Shown here: positions 10,991-21,403 of the stretch, piece after piece
Layout: the number at the start of each line of letters is the position of its first letter
How positions within the stretch are numbered: position 1 is the stretch's first letter
Origin: Aegilops tauschii subsp. strangulata
Lineage: Eukaryota > Streptophyta > Magnoliopsida > Poales > Poaceae
Reading direction: 5' to 3'
NCBI RefSeq assembly: GCF_002575655.3
Contig: NC_053037.3
Span: 48,496,242 to 48,560,241, forward strand
Length of the DNA stretch: 64,000 nt
Position numbers and translations under genes: made by a program
The notes under the pieces: generated by a model
Database searches by the model: none
What the model was told of the DNA's origin: nothing
The model's input: the letters and a program-made list of their open reading frames with translations, nothing else

Positions 10991-11461
10991 TGCGAAATAC
11001 GGCTTCCTTAATATCCAAATTTCAACAAGGGGGCTGGGCTGCTCGCCTTCATAGAAAGGCGACCGGGCCTAGATTAGATGTTCGCCTTTTATTGAATAGA
11101 AAGAGAAGGTAAAGGGGGGGTTTGGAGATTCTTGAAAGAATGCATGGCTTCCTCCTATTCCGCTTCAACATAAGCCCTTAAAATCCTGCTGCTATGGCAG
11201 CAAGGGTTACCCATTTCATAGGCGAGGGTGGGGGAGAAGCAAGCCGAACCTCTGATCGACCCAGACACGTCAAAAATTCTCGGCGCCGAGAGAAGGACGA
11301 GATTCAGTAAGTAATTCAGTGAGTGCTTTCTTTTATAAGAAGAGCGTCGGCTTGGAAGAAGAAAATGAAATACGAACAACCGCGCTGGTTGTAATAGATC
11401 GACTTGAATGCGTCTTCTTGCTCCAGCATTCAAGTTCCATTTGAAGGGAGGACGACGTACC
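10991..11461. other. nad6 upstream region
   Basis: No gene is recognised. Part may be the tail of the nad1 half-intron. The nad6 frame is open 54 bp upstream of its ATG, but that extension has no family counterpart. No promoter motif can be fixed with confidence. Confidence 0.35.
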
Positions 11462-12154
11462 ATGATACTTTCTGTTTTGTCGAGCCCTGCTTTGGTCTCG
11501 GGTTTGATGGTTGTACGTGCTAAAAATCTGGTACATTCCGTTTTGTTTCCCATCCTAGTCTTTTGCAACACTTCTGGTTTACTTATTTTGTTAGGTCTCG
11601 ACTTCTCCGCTATGATCTCCCCAGTAGTTCATATAGGAGCTATTGCCGTTTCATTCCTATTCGTGGTTATGATGTTCAATATTCAAATAGCGGAGATTCA
11701 CGAAGAAGTATTGCGCTATTTACCAGTGAGTGGTATTATTGGACTGATCTTTTGGTGGGAAATGTTCTTCATTTTAGATAATGAAACCATTCCATTACTA
11801 CCAACCCACAGAAATACGACCTCTCTGAGATATACGGTTTATGCCGGAAAGGTACGAAGTTGGACTAATTTGGAAACATTGGGCAATTTGCTTTATACCT
11901 ACTATTCCGTCTGGTTTTTGGTTTCTAGTCTGATTTTATTAGTAGCTATGATTGGGGCTATAGTACTTACTATGCATAGGACTACAAAGGTGAAAACACA
12001 GGATGTATTCCGACGAAATGCCTTGGATTCTAGGAGGAATATAATGAACAGGACTATTTCTCCTTTTGGCCATAGCCATAGGAGAAGCTTCTCCTCCAAA
12101 GCGGAGGGAGGGGAATCTCAGGATTCCTATGACCCTGCTTATATCGATTTTTAA
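11462..12154 (+). CDS. nad6: nad6, NADH dehydrogenase subunit 6
   Basis: This intact frame of 230 codons encodes the complex I membrane subunit NAD6. The start MILSVLSSPALVSGLMVVRA is the family's N-terminus, so ATG 11462 is preferred over the in-frame upstream extension. Five hydrophobic segments are visible, including the conserved third-helix region DFSAMISPVVHIGAIAVSFL. A basic C-terminal tail (SFGHSHRRSF-like) follows the last membrane segment, and the protein is longer than the roughly 205 residues of some dicots, as is common in grasses. Unedited Pro and Ser codons occur at places where the mature protein is expected to have Leu or Phe. It ends with TAA 12152-12154. No frameshift or stop is seen, so any nuclear transfer would be recent. 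Confidence 0.96.
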   Translation: MILSVLSSPALVSGLMVVRAKNLVHSVLFPILVFCNTSGLLILLGLDFSAMISPVVHIGAIAVSFLFVVMMFNIQIAEIHEEVLRYLPVSGIIGLIFWWEMFFILDNETIPLLPTHRNTTSLRYTVYAGKVRSWTNLETLGNLLYTYYSVWFLVSSLILLVAMIGAIVLTMHRTTKVKTQDVFRRNALDSRRNIMNRTISPFGHSHRRSFSSKAEGGESQDSYDPAYIDF

Positions 12155-12180
12155 GAGCTCGTTTAGGGTTTTTCCCGGGT

Positions 12181-12453
12181 TTGGTACCAAATCTGGATAA
12201 ACTCCTTTCGGTTCTTAAACCTAAGGAAATTCTATTTCTAGCTTTTCGCTTCCCGCGGGATGCGAACATGTTTAAATTGCCCCTAAAGAATATCAAAGAT
12301 ATGATTAAAGAAGCAATGGCTAAAGAGGAAGAAAACAGAAACAAGCCTCCGGTGGAAGGTTGTGAAGATCGTCGTATGACAGCGGAAGAAAGTCAAAAAT
12401 TGCTAGAAGCATTTTCTTTCCTATGGGATAAAAAAAAGATTTGGAACTATTGA
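12181..12453 (+). CDS. Unidentified 90-codon ORF downstream of nad6
   Basis: This open frame begins 27 bp after the nad6 stop with a TTG; it has no ATG until 12268 (the Met in DANMFK). The product is charged and helical, with a repeated Lys/Glu pattern (NIKDMIKEAMAKEEENRNKP) and an acidic-aromatic tail ending KKKIWNY. It could be cotranscribed with nad6. I do not recognise the family. Its length and tidy composition for a spacer make it a reasonable but unproven gene. Confidence 0.35.
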   Translation: MVPNLDKLLSVLKPKEILFLAFRFPRDANMFKLPLKNIKDMIKEAMAKEEENRNKPPVEGCEDRRMTAEESQKLLEAFSFLWDKKKIWNY

Positions 12454-14434
12454 GTGGTTTAGGTATCCATCTTAGCAAATAGAGATACCGAGGCCCACCA
12501 ACCTACTACTTGTTGGTTTGGTGGGGAAAGAGGAGTGGGTATGAGGGCTTCTTTCACTTTTTTAGGCTAGTTTACATCATTCCACATGATGATTTGGTTG
12601 ATAGAGTTATATCGATATATTGAAATAAGTACCCCTTTTGTAATATACTTCTGCAGAGTGAATACGCGCTCAATGATGAACCTTCAAAAATGCGTTATGC
12701 CGCAATAGGTACTAGTATCATTATAGCAAGTTATTTGACTTCGAATGCAATAATTCCGCTAACAGCCTCTATAATACAATGATAAATAAATGATCAATTC
12801 TATTCCATGATGTATTCCTAGTTTGAAAAGAGATGAATGAAGGGCATGATCATTATAAAGTATACCCATTTTTATTTATCCCAGCTGGGTTCTTGTTGAA
12901 TACCCATAGAGCTCGGATTTATGTTAAGTATACCCACAGATTTTTACTTTATAATCTCCCCACCATAAGAACATTTTAAAATCCTTCTTAATCCACTGAA
13001 CGACAGGATGATATAAATAGAGCTATGGAGAGAACACCACAAGTGAAAATAAAAAAAATTCCATTTTGTTGTGGGCAGATGAGCAGGGATCATATGGTGC
13101 GAAAGCCGAAATGGCCAAGAGTCTCTGAATGGCATTAGTGGCCGCAGATTCACCGAATTACTAGACAAGCAGAAAAACGTTTACCTGGAGACATTTTAGG
13201 CGTGGGAGGTGAGTCAGGTGTGAAATGCATCTCAGGAAGCGACTTGAGCCCTGTTTCAAATGGGGGGAAACAAATAAATGAAAAAATAAAATTGGTACAT
13301 TCAAAAGAACTGCTCAACTGATCAGTAATCATGACTAACCATAGCAAAAAAGCACAGTAATAATATCCCTAATATAGAGTAGCATCCAGAGCTCATTGGT
13401 AATCCGCATCTACCACCAACCATCACCAATGTAGCTTCACAAGGACTCAGAAGAACAAGGATAGGAGCGCATAAACTTATTTTGTAACTTGTTCGGTGAT
13501 CAAGAACACGCGCATAGGGAGCACAAGAATCGATCGAAGCATATACTCGCCATCAAGAAGGGACAAGTTTCTCCCCCCGGCCCTACTCCCCAACCAACCC
13601 ACCGAACTAACTCCATACGTTCATCATCATACATTGCGTATCGTGCATTTTTCCTCTTCCTTCCATACTGTGCACGAGGCCTTTGGCTACTCAATTTATT
13701 TTCTTTTGATGCTTCTCTATTCTACATAGACCCGGCAATCTCCCTCCGACAAAAGCATACTTTTTGAGTACTCTAAAGAAATATAGCCCATTGGGCCGGC
13801 TTTAGGATTATGCTTACTCCTACTGTGGAGAAAACCAGAGGAGTCCGACTACCATTTCTTCGTATGAAGTACGTACTTGTTCTTCACCGTGCAAGCTCTA
13901 CAGGTTTCGGAATCCGAGGCCTTCAAGTTCAACCGTAGACGTAAAAGCAAACCGGCACTTAAGCATCAAGCGAATGGGAGACGAGTGAGACGCCTTTAGC
14001 TCCTAGAATGCCTTCTTCAACTTTGCTATACGCAATTCGTGCGCCAAATAGAACTGCTAGACTACGTCGAGTTGTGACCACTCATGCCTCTAAAGAGCGA
14101 GGCAAAGGGTAACACTAGGGCGGAGCTCCACCTTTTGTTCTTCCAGCTCGGACTCCTAAACTAGAAACTATATAAGAGGCACGAGATGATCAGGTGTGTG
14201 CACTAAAGCTCGACATGATGAAAGCTTATGAGAACTTCACTACTATAGCTGATACGGGATCTAATGACTTATTTCTTAAAATAGGGTTTTGTGACTACCG
14301 AAAGTTTCTCTTTTCATGACACAGGGGGGTCTCTGTGGCCCTAGTTTCTTTGGCCCATTTGAAATGAGCTACGAATAGGTCCTACTTCAGACAATCCTTC
14401 GTTGTCCCTTCAGAGGAGATGAGTGGGATGACGA
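12454..14434. other. Gene-poor spacer
   Basis: No gene recognised. It is AT-rich up to about 13.4 kb. ORF 13489-13767 (plus) has no known motif. It holds one arm of a 32-bp inverted repeat whose partner is at 32.6 kb. Confidence 0.35.
12909..12940 (+). repeat. 32-bp inverted repeat, left arm
   Basis: GAGCTCGGATTTATGTTAAG and the following bases to 12940 match the reverse complement of 32620-32651 at 31 of 32 positions (one T/G difference). Short dispersed repeats like this are the usual substrate of rare recombination in plant mitochondrial DNA. Confidence 0.75.
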
Positions 14435-14800
14435 ATGAGTTCTTTAAACATCTCTATACTGCTGAAGGTACTGAAAGAACGGAGGATGTTCGTTCTGTCG
14501 ACAGTTCATCGGAAAGTATCTCAGGCAATGAATGAGCAATTGAGTGCGCCCTTTACTGGTTCTGAATTGTGACCTTTTTAAGATGTACCCTGAAAGGCCC
14601 CTGGCCTGGACGGCTATCCAGCCCACTTTTTTCAGAAGGTGGGATTTCTATGGTGATGAGGTTAGTGACTTCAGTTACCTTCTCGGTTCTTTTCAATGGG
14701 GAGCGTCTTGAGGAATTCAAACCTTCTCAGGGACTACGCCTGGGAGATCCAATCTCTCCGTACTTATTCTTGTTAGCAGCAGTTTAGGTATTCGAAATAG
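14435..14800 (+). mobile_element. LINE reverse transcriptase fragment
   Basis: In three plus-strand phases the sequence reads like a plant LINE RT. FFKHLYTAEGTERTEDV and [16 protein letters not shown] come from the pre-RT linker. [15 protein letters not shown] stretch follows, then [20 protein letters not shown] with [10 protein letters not shown] motif 3/4. At least two frameshifts and an internal deletion separate these blocks. The catalytic box is absent. It is an inactive remnant. Confidence 0.75.
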
Positions 14801-15744
14801 TGAAATACATAAATTATCTATCTCAAGTACGTCTCGTACTTATCTTGAGCCATCAGTCAGATTGAATGCAGTGCCCTGCCGGCAGCTCCTGACCTCTTTT
14901 CCTATGGGGGAAAGAAGGTGTGGCTTTGGACCCCAAACTCTTCCATGACGCCCTTCTTCTTATAGCGTGGGTAAGTGATCAATACAGAAAAAAATCACAC
15001 CCATTGGATCCATCCTGATATGATTGGGTGATTTGCACGTTCCCTTAAGAACAAGCACACACACACTAAATCCTGAAAAGAAAGATAGATGCTCATCTTC
15101 ACACTGATAGCAGCAGGCTCACTACGTACGTTGTCCAACCCACCTCGTAAGACATCTTTCCTCAGATAGCCAAGCGAAAGAGGAGGTCTCAAGCGTGCAA
15201 AAACACATGTATGAGCAGGAAAAGATGTGCAATCAAGCTCAGAGACTGCAGATAACGGATCTCTCAGGCACCGGTTTCCCTCAGTTCAGGAAGGGAAGCG
15301 AGCTTTCAAGGGTCCCAGGATAAAAAAGGTAATTAATATGTCTCCGACCGAAGTGATAGATAAAGGCTTTACCCATTGGCAAGGAACGCTTGGAGGAGTG
15401 AAACAACGATTCCGCCTAGCGTAGGACACGTATATTTGATCCAATCTAGCAAGCATAGCCAGCCCCACCCACGGGTGAAATTGTACAGCTCCCTATCTCG
15501 TTGAAAGCCCCTTTGCTTACGGAAGAGAAGAGTTGGATGCCGTGGTGGGAAAGCTCCCGTTTCAACTTTGCTTCTTGTAAGCATCGGTATAAATAGCTCA
15601 CTTGCGGGATCTAATCTCATTCTATGGGAACAGCTTTCATTTCTATCTTTTGGCTTAAAGTGGTGAACAAATCCTTTCTCTTCACTTTTTGTGCTCCGCA
15701 TGGCTCCGGTCAAGATGTGACTCATCCTGTATATACATAATTAG
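14801..15744. other. Spacer
   Basis: No recognised gene. A minus-strand frame of 118 codons (15369-15725) is open but has no family motif; I regard it as chance or an unknown mitochondrial ORF. Confidence 0.3.
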
Positions 15745-15935
15745 GAGACCTCTCACGAACTTGTTAAAGAAAGGAGTACCATTTGTGTGGACAAGCCAAA
15801 GCAATCCTTTGATGTTCTCAAGCAAGCTTTAATTGAGGCCCCTGTGTTGGTTCTCCCTGATTTCAGTAAAAGATTTGTGCTAGAGACAGATGCCTGTGGG
15901 CATTGGAGCTGTGATAAGGGGTAGAAGTATTCGTG
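15745..15935 (+). mobile_element. Ty3/gypsy RT-RNase H junction fragment
   Basis: The plus strand reads LLKKGVPFVW, then after a frameshift QSFDVLKQALIEAPVLVLPD followed by FSKRFVLETDACG, then after another shift IGAV. This is the thumb/RNase H boundary of a gypsy polyprotein, including the first RNase H catalytic Asp (in ETDA). About 60 codons survive and both ends are lost. Confidence 0.8.
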
Positions 15936-16509
15936 TGGGGTGGGTTTCGAAGGGAAGGTTGCACAATAGATCGGAGATCCTTTGAGGAAGACTGAAATGA
16001 CTATACTTATAGAATGGTCCATATCAAACAGATACGATACTGGTTTACACAGAGAATATCGCCTAGCTCTAAAACGGCAGCACCTGAGTGCAACTTCGAG
16101 TAAGAAAGAACGACCTTCTGCTACCTTTTTACCGGGGCATTGTTTTAACAACTTTAGCTGATTGATCTACGAATGGAGGGATTCAAGCTTATTTTTGTTA
16201 ACCGAGATGCAAACGACTAACAAACTGGATTCGAAGCCACCTGTCGTAATAGTACCTGCGGGTTCTTTCTGTGGAGCCTTCAAATGCAATAGCTAGCTGC
16301 CCAACGGCCAATGCCACAGGCAAATCTCCATTTTCCAACTTATACAGCTCTTTGGGGTCCAAAGATACTCGCCATTGCAACTTAATAAATAGGACTGGTG
16401 GGATCGCCTTCAACAGATATATCGGTTTCACTGCTTTCGTACCCTTTGTTTTGGTCATGTGGATGACCCGCAGACCGTAGATAAGATGGATACCCATGTA
16501 CTGCCTTCA
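15936..16509. other. Spacer
   Basis: Nothing recognised. A minus-strand frame of 99 codons (16198-16497) has no motif I can name. Confidence 0.3.
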
Positions 16510-17010
16510 ATAAAGAGAGTTTTACCAAGGACCCTTAGACAGATAGGGGGACATACAAGAGGTATGCAACCTGCTGAATATTGTCACCGAATCGCTCACT
16601 AACAAATACTTGCGGCTCCCCTCCCTCGTAGGAGTGGATAGGAGCGACTGCTTCCAACACTTAATTGAGAGAGTTTGCACTCGGATTAATGGCTGCAAAG
16701 AGGAAGGGCTAATTGGCTCCGCCATGGAGACCGAAATACGAGCTTCTTTCATCACATCATTTTGCAACGGAGAAAAAAGAAGAACATAATAAAGTTTCTG
16801 AATGACTCAAACGGCAACAGGATCGAAGGTAATGACCAGTTAGCATCTCTGATACAGGGTTACTTTGAGGGACTGTTCACCTCAGAAGTCCTAGCTCCCG
16901 ACCCTGGGCTACTGGGGAAAGTAAACAGGCGAGTAACTAAAGAAATGAACGCAAGCCTCTTGGCTCCGTTCACGGCAGATGAAGTAAAGGCAGCACTCTG
17001 AATTTAATCG
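16510..17010 (+). mobile_element. Two LINE pieces in non-native order
   Basis: At 16540-16720 the plus strand reads ESLTNKYLRLPSLVGVDRSD and then LIERVCTRINGCKE, which belongs to the C-terminal part of a LINE RT (family: KYLGLPS ... RINGWKEK). Directly after, 16762-17001 reads NIIKFLNDSNGNRIEG, YFEGLFTSE and RRVTKEMNASLLAPFTADEV, which is the linker before the RT domain. The downstream part of the protein thus precedes the upstream part, so two copies or a rearranged one are joined here. The second piece stops at a TGA at 16999-17001. Confidence 0.75.
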
Positions 17011-17062
17011 AGAGTTAGGTACAGTAATCTTCAGATATGACAATACCTCCCCCAAAGCATTG

Positions 17063-19070
17063 TCAAGTGTTGGAATTAGGGCACCAACCACGAATAGGAG
17101 CTATATAGAACTCCGGAAAGAGACCTTTGATGAAGTCGGCATCCTCCCAAGTGGCATTTGCTTGATCCAAACTAGCCCACTTCCTTGGTTGCTGAAAAAC
17201 CATGCAACGCAAGTAATTTTCCACACACTGATTCACATGTTCTGTCTGGCCATCTGATTGTGGGTGATAGGCAGAGCTAAACCTCAATTTCACTTGCAGT
17301 GCTTTGAAGAAGGCCTGCCACATGTTACTTGTGAATATCCAGTATCTATTAGAGACTATTGACATTGGAAATCCATTCCACTTAAAAACATTATCCATGA
17401 AAGCATGAGAGACTGATTGTACTGTATAAGGGTGAGCAAGGGGAATGAAATGAGAATATTTAGTGAACCTGTCCACCACCAACAATATGACATTTTTGCC
17501 CAAAAATTTGGGAAGACCCTCAAAGAAATCCAGGGAGATGTCAGTCCAAGCAGAAGTAGGTAATGGCAGTGGATCTAGGAGACCAGGGTAGTGGCAATGC
17601 TCTCCCTTGACTCTTTGGCAAACTGCACACTCATGTAGAAAAGTTTCAATCTCCTGGCCTGGCGCCAATAAAATCGCTTTTTTACCCTTTGATAAGTAGC
17701 CACAATGCCTGAATGGCCTCCTATGGGAGAGTTGTGAAGTGAATCAATGATTTGGTGTTTAAGAACAGCATCTGATCCCACATATATTCTTCCTTTATAT
17801 CTCAAAATGCCAGAATGAAGAGTATAAGGGGGTGCTGCATTGGCTGATACAGTGAGCTTCTCAAGCAGAGATTTGCAGTGATCATCATTAGTGTAGCTGG
17901 TTTCTACAGTTGAAGCCCAAGCAGGAGTAACTGCAGTGACTGCCATCATAAGAGAATCTCTTCTGCTCAAAGCATCTGCAACCTTGTTTTATTTTTTTTG
18001 TATTCAATCTTGTAATTGAATTCAAGCAATTTTCACATAAGCTTGTGTTGGATGCCCTCAGAGACTTTTTGTTCTGTGATGTATTTAAGGCTCTGTTGAT
18101 CAGTTTTGATCAAAAAAAGAATTGGGAACCAAGAAAGTAGTGGCGCCATCTCTTCAAGGATTCCAAAATAGCTAAAGCTTCTCCTTATCATAAGTTGACA
18201 TAGCTGCATTTCTGGGTCCAAGGGTTTTACTGAAATAAGCAATTGGTCTGCCTTGTTGCATGAGGACAGAACCAATACCTTGACCTAATGCATCTATTTA
18301 AAAAGTAAATGGTAGGGTCAAATCAGGCAAAGCCATAACAGGAGCAGTGACCACACAATTCTTCAATGTTGTGAAGGCCTCAATTTGAGCATCTGACCAC
18401 TGGAATGAATCTTTTTTTAGACAGTCATGAAGTGGCCTAGAATTGATCCCATAATTCTTGACAAATCTTCTTTTTCTGCAGCCATACCAAGAAAACTCCT
18501 CAACTGAGTGATAGTCTTAGGTGCTGGCCATTCTTTGATGGCAACTATTTTGTGGGGGTCTGTAGATAGACCCTATCCTTAGATAACATGCCCTAAATAC
18601 TCCACTTGAGGGACGGGAAAACTGCATTTGCTAATCTTAGCATATAGTTTTATGACCTTAGAATGTCCAGGACTAACTTTAGATGCTTGAGATGAGCTTG
18701 TTTGGTCTTGCTATATATCAGAATATCATCAAAGAATACCAAAAGGTATTTCCGGAGCAAAAACATGATTCATTAAAGATTGGAAGGTAGCAGGTGCATT
18801 AGTGAGTCCAAATGGCATCACTAAGTATTCATAATGACAAAAATATGTCCTAAAATTTATGAATGTCTTCTCTTCTCATTCTTATCTGATGATAACCTGA
18901 TCTCAAATCAAGTTTGGAAAACAGTTGTGCACCATGTAGCTCATCTAATAGATCCTCAATGACAGGAATATTGAATTGATTTTCTGCACTTAACCCGAAA
19001 GCAAGTTTGAAAACAAGACCTGCTCTATGAAGTGATGGAAGTAGTGAAGGTTTAGGCTTCGGATCTGTGA
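17063..19070 (-). mobile_element. Ty3/gypsy pol fragment (RT-RNase H-integrase)
   Basis: Read right to left, about 2 kb covers decayed RT (19070-18300), RNase H (near 18275-18050: KADQLLISVKPLDPEMQ in one phase, IKTDQQSLKYITEQKV in another), the linker and H2C2 zinc finger (17970-17600), and the integrase core. The integrase frame 17668-17063 is open for 201 codons with AWTDISLDFFEGLPKFLGKN, VDRFTKYSHFIPLAHPY and SAYHPQSDGQTEHVNQCVE. The second catalytic Asp expected in SDRDxxF is Asn here (SNRYWIF), so even this part is inactive. The element is a chromovirus-like gypsy by its wording. Confidence 0.9.
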
Positions 19071-19959
19071 AGTTCAGGTTTTGGAGTAGAGGTCAGAGGC
19101 TAGTGCGGGTAGCCCTGTCGAAAACTAGAAAGAAGAGGCTAATGCACCTGCCCGGCGGTGGGTGGGTTCAGCTCGATCAACTGGGATAGGAGTTTTTTCT
19201 CTATCTTGCTCCATGGTGTTCAAGCAGTGCATCCAGAAAGCTGTGATTCATGGGGGGAGCAGCTTCAATAGCTTTGGCTGTGAAAACTCTTGGTCTTGGA
19301 GCATCAGTGTCATCAGTTCACCCAAGATCCGCAGGACAAATAACTACTAGGTTTGTGCCAGAAAAGCGTCTTGCGTGACGGGGAAAGAGTGGAAAAAGAA
19401 AGAGATTCAGCAGCTATGGAATCTGACAGGTATCGGTATTGAATAGAGGGGGCTGTTCACAAAGCATCCCATGGATGGTAATGGTGCTTCCCTAGCTGCT
19501 GTTCCTACTCCTTTGGCTGGTGCCAAATCAGGAGACTTTGAAGTTGAAGCTTGCCCGCAGAACGATGTAACCATGCTGGTAGTACTATGATTGCCTTAGA
19601 GCACAGATGTCTCTGTCCCTAGGAACGTGATGCTTAGGTGCGAGGTGAAACACAAGCAGGAGATCGAGAAAAGAAATCATACGGATTGCAACCTACAGAT
19701 GAAGAATCTGCTTCATTGTTCCCACCATCTATATCAGATGTTTAATAAGAATAGGAATCGAATAAGCTGCTGATTGACTGAGGAAGCATTTGAAAAGAAA
19801 GGAAGGGTGATGCTTGTTAAACAAAGCTGCGTGTGGGGCCGCCACGTATAGCTGTAGTTTCTGCTATAGCATCGGTTATTTCCGTTATTGCTGTAGTAGC
19901 ATCGGTTATTGCTCAGGTTACGAATGACCCAATCTATCTATGGCAACCACCCCTACTTT
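19071..19959. other. Spacer
   Basis: No gene recognised. The words TAGCATCGGTTATT occur twice near 19870-19910, a small direct repeat. Confidence 0.3.
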
Positions 19960-20985
19960 TAGTAGATGGAGATGCGCACCTAGAAAAGACGGATGAAAGA
20001 GAACCTGCCCTTCTGACTTCTTCTCTTGTCTGTCCTTTACGCAAAGCGATCTATGGTCTCAACAAGCCCCGATAGCGTCGGTTTTTGAAGTTCAGCACAG
20101 TGGTTATGTTATCCAGGCAGGGTTTGCTCGGAGTGATCATGATTCGGCCATGTTCATATCAGTTTATCCTCGAGGACGTGCTATTCTGTTGTTGTATGTT
20201 GATGATATCAAACTGACTGGTGATTACTCCGTTACCATATCGCTGATCAAGTGTCGCCTTCATCAATTATTTGCTATGAAGGCGCTGACGCGCCCTAAGC
20301 CTTTTCTTGGCTTGGAGGTCGCACATTCTCCTCGTGGATATTTGGTATCTCAGATCAAATAACGTCATGACTTGATCACTCGAGCTCAACTCAATGATGA
20401 GAAGACTGTTGACACTCCCTTGGAGCTTTACGTTAAACTCCGTCCGACTGATGGCTCACCATTATCTGATCCGACGCAGTACAGATAGTAGGTCAGCAGT
20501 TTGGTTTATCTAACGATCTCTTGCCTAGATGGCTTTTCCTAAGAAAGTCAGCCTTTCATGGCTGCCCCCCGGTCAGTTCACTTTGCAGCAGTTCATCGGA
20601 TTCTTAGATATATTCGAGGTACCTTTTCTCGAGCCGTCCTTTTTTCCGTCATCGTCTTCTTTAGAGTTGCGTGCAACTACTGATGCCGATTGGGCCTTCA
20701 GATAGGTGCTCAACTACAGGCTTATCTATTTTATGGGGAGACGAGACACTATCTTGGATGAGATAAAAGCAATAGACAGTTGCTCCTTCCACTGCCGAAG
20801 CGGAGTACCGTGCCATGGCACACTACTAGATAGATTGTATGGCTCCGTTGGTGACTTTCTGATCGTGGGTTTCATTTGAAAAAACCCAACGCCATTCATC
20901 TTGCGTCAAATCCGGTCTTTCATGCAAGAGTTTCATTTTTGGCCGCTACTACGTTCGTCGAAAACTTCTTGATGGCACCATCATC
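19960..20985 (+). mobile_element. Ty1/copia RT-RNase H fragment
   Basis: Several plus-strand frames together read as a copia polyprotein 3' half. LRKAIYGLNKPR lies near 20050, and MFISVYPRGRAILLLYVDD (catalytic YVDD 20195-20206) with KPFLGLEVAHSPRGYLVSQI at 20150-20360. TPLELYVKLRPTDGSPLSDP is near 20410-20480, VHRILRYIRGTFSR near 20590, and the RNase H start ATTDADWAF near 20680. Stops and frameshifts interrupt each block. It is an old insertion lying about 400 bp upstream of nad4. Confidence 0.85.
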
Positions 20986-21403
20986 TCATTACCTTATTTT
21001 TTCCCTTCGACTTCGGCTATGACCAATGCCCCACCTAGCTGAATAGGCATAACAAAGCTACCTGAAAAAGGCAAGGTGCACCTTAGATTGAAATCGACAA
21101 ATTGCGTTTTGCCAGATGGATTCTTTAGAAAGATTCCCGGATAAAGTTCAGTATAATATTTAGTTAGAATCTAAATAAAGGCGCATACGTGGGCGGGCAG
21201 GGGGCCCCACTACTTCTTCATTCAGGGGGGGGCTAGCCTCATGACTTCCCACTGGGCGAGGGGCGCACCTAACCCACCTACTCACTCATCAATTACGGTG
21301 TTCAGCTGACTTGCACAGAAAGACCCCTATTGTTTAGTAATTTGGCGCCCCATCTTTTGATTGACTGTTGTCAACTAATCTTTTCAATGTTCAATTCTAC
21401 TCT
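20986..21403. other. nad4 upstream flank
   Basis: Contains no gene. It should hold the nad4 5' UTR; I see no promoter motif that I can defend. The frame of nad4 is open 36 bp upstream of the ATG without family support. Confidence 0.35.

Noticed and set aside
10423..11461. matR inside the nad1 intron
   Set aside because: No maturase frame occurs before nad6; the intron half here is the 5' part only.
11155..11571. 138-codon minus frame
   Set aside because: It overlaps the nad6 start on the opposite strand and has no similarity of its own.
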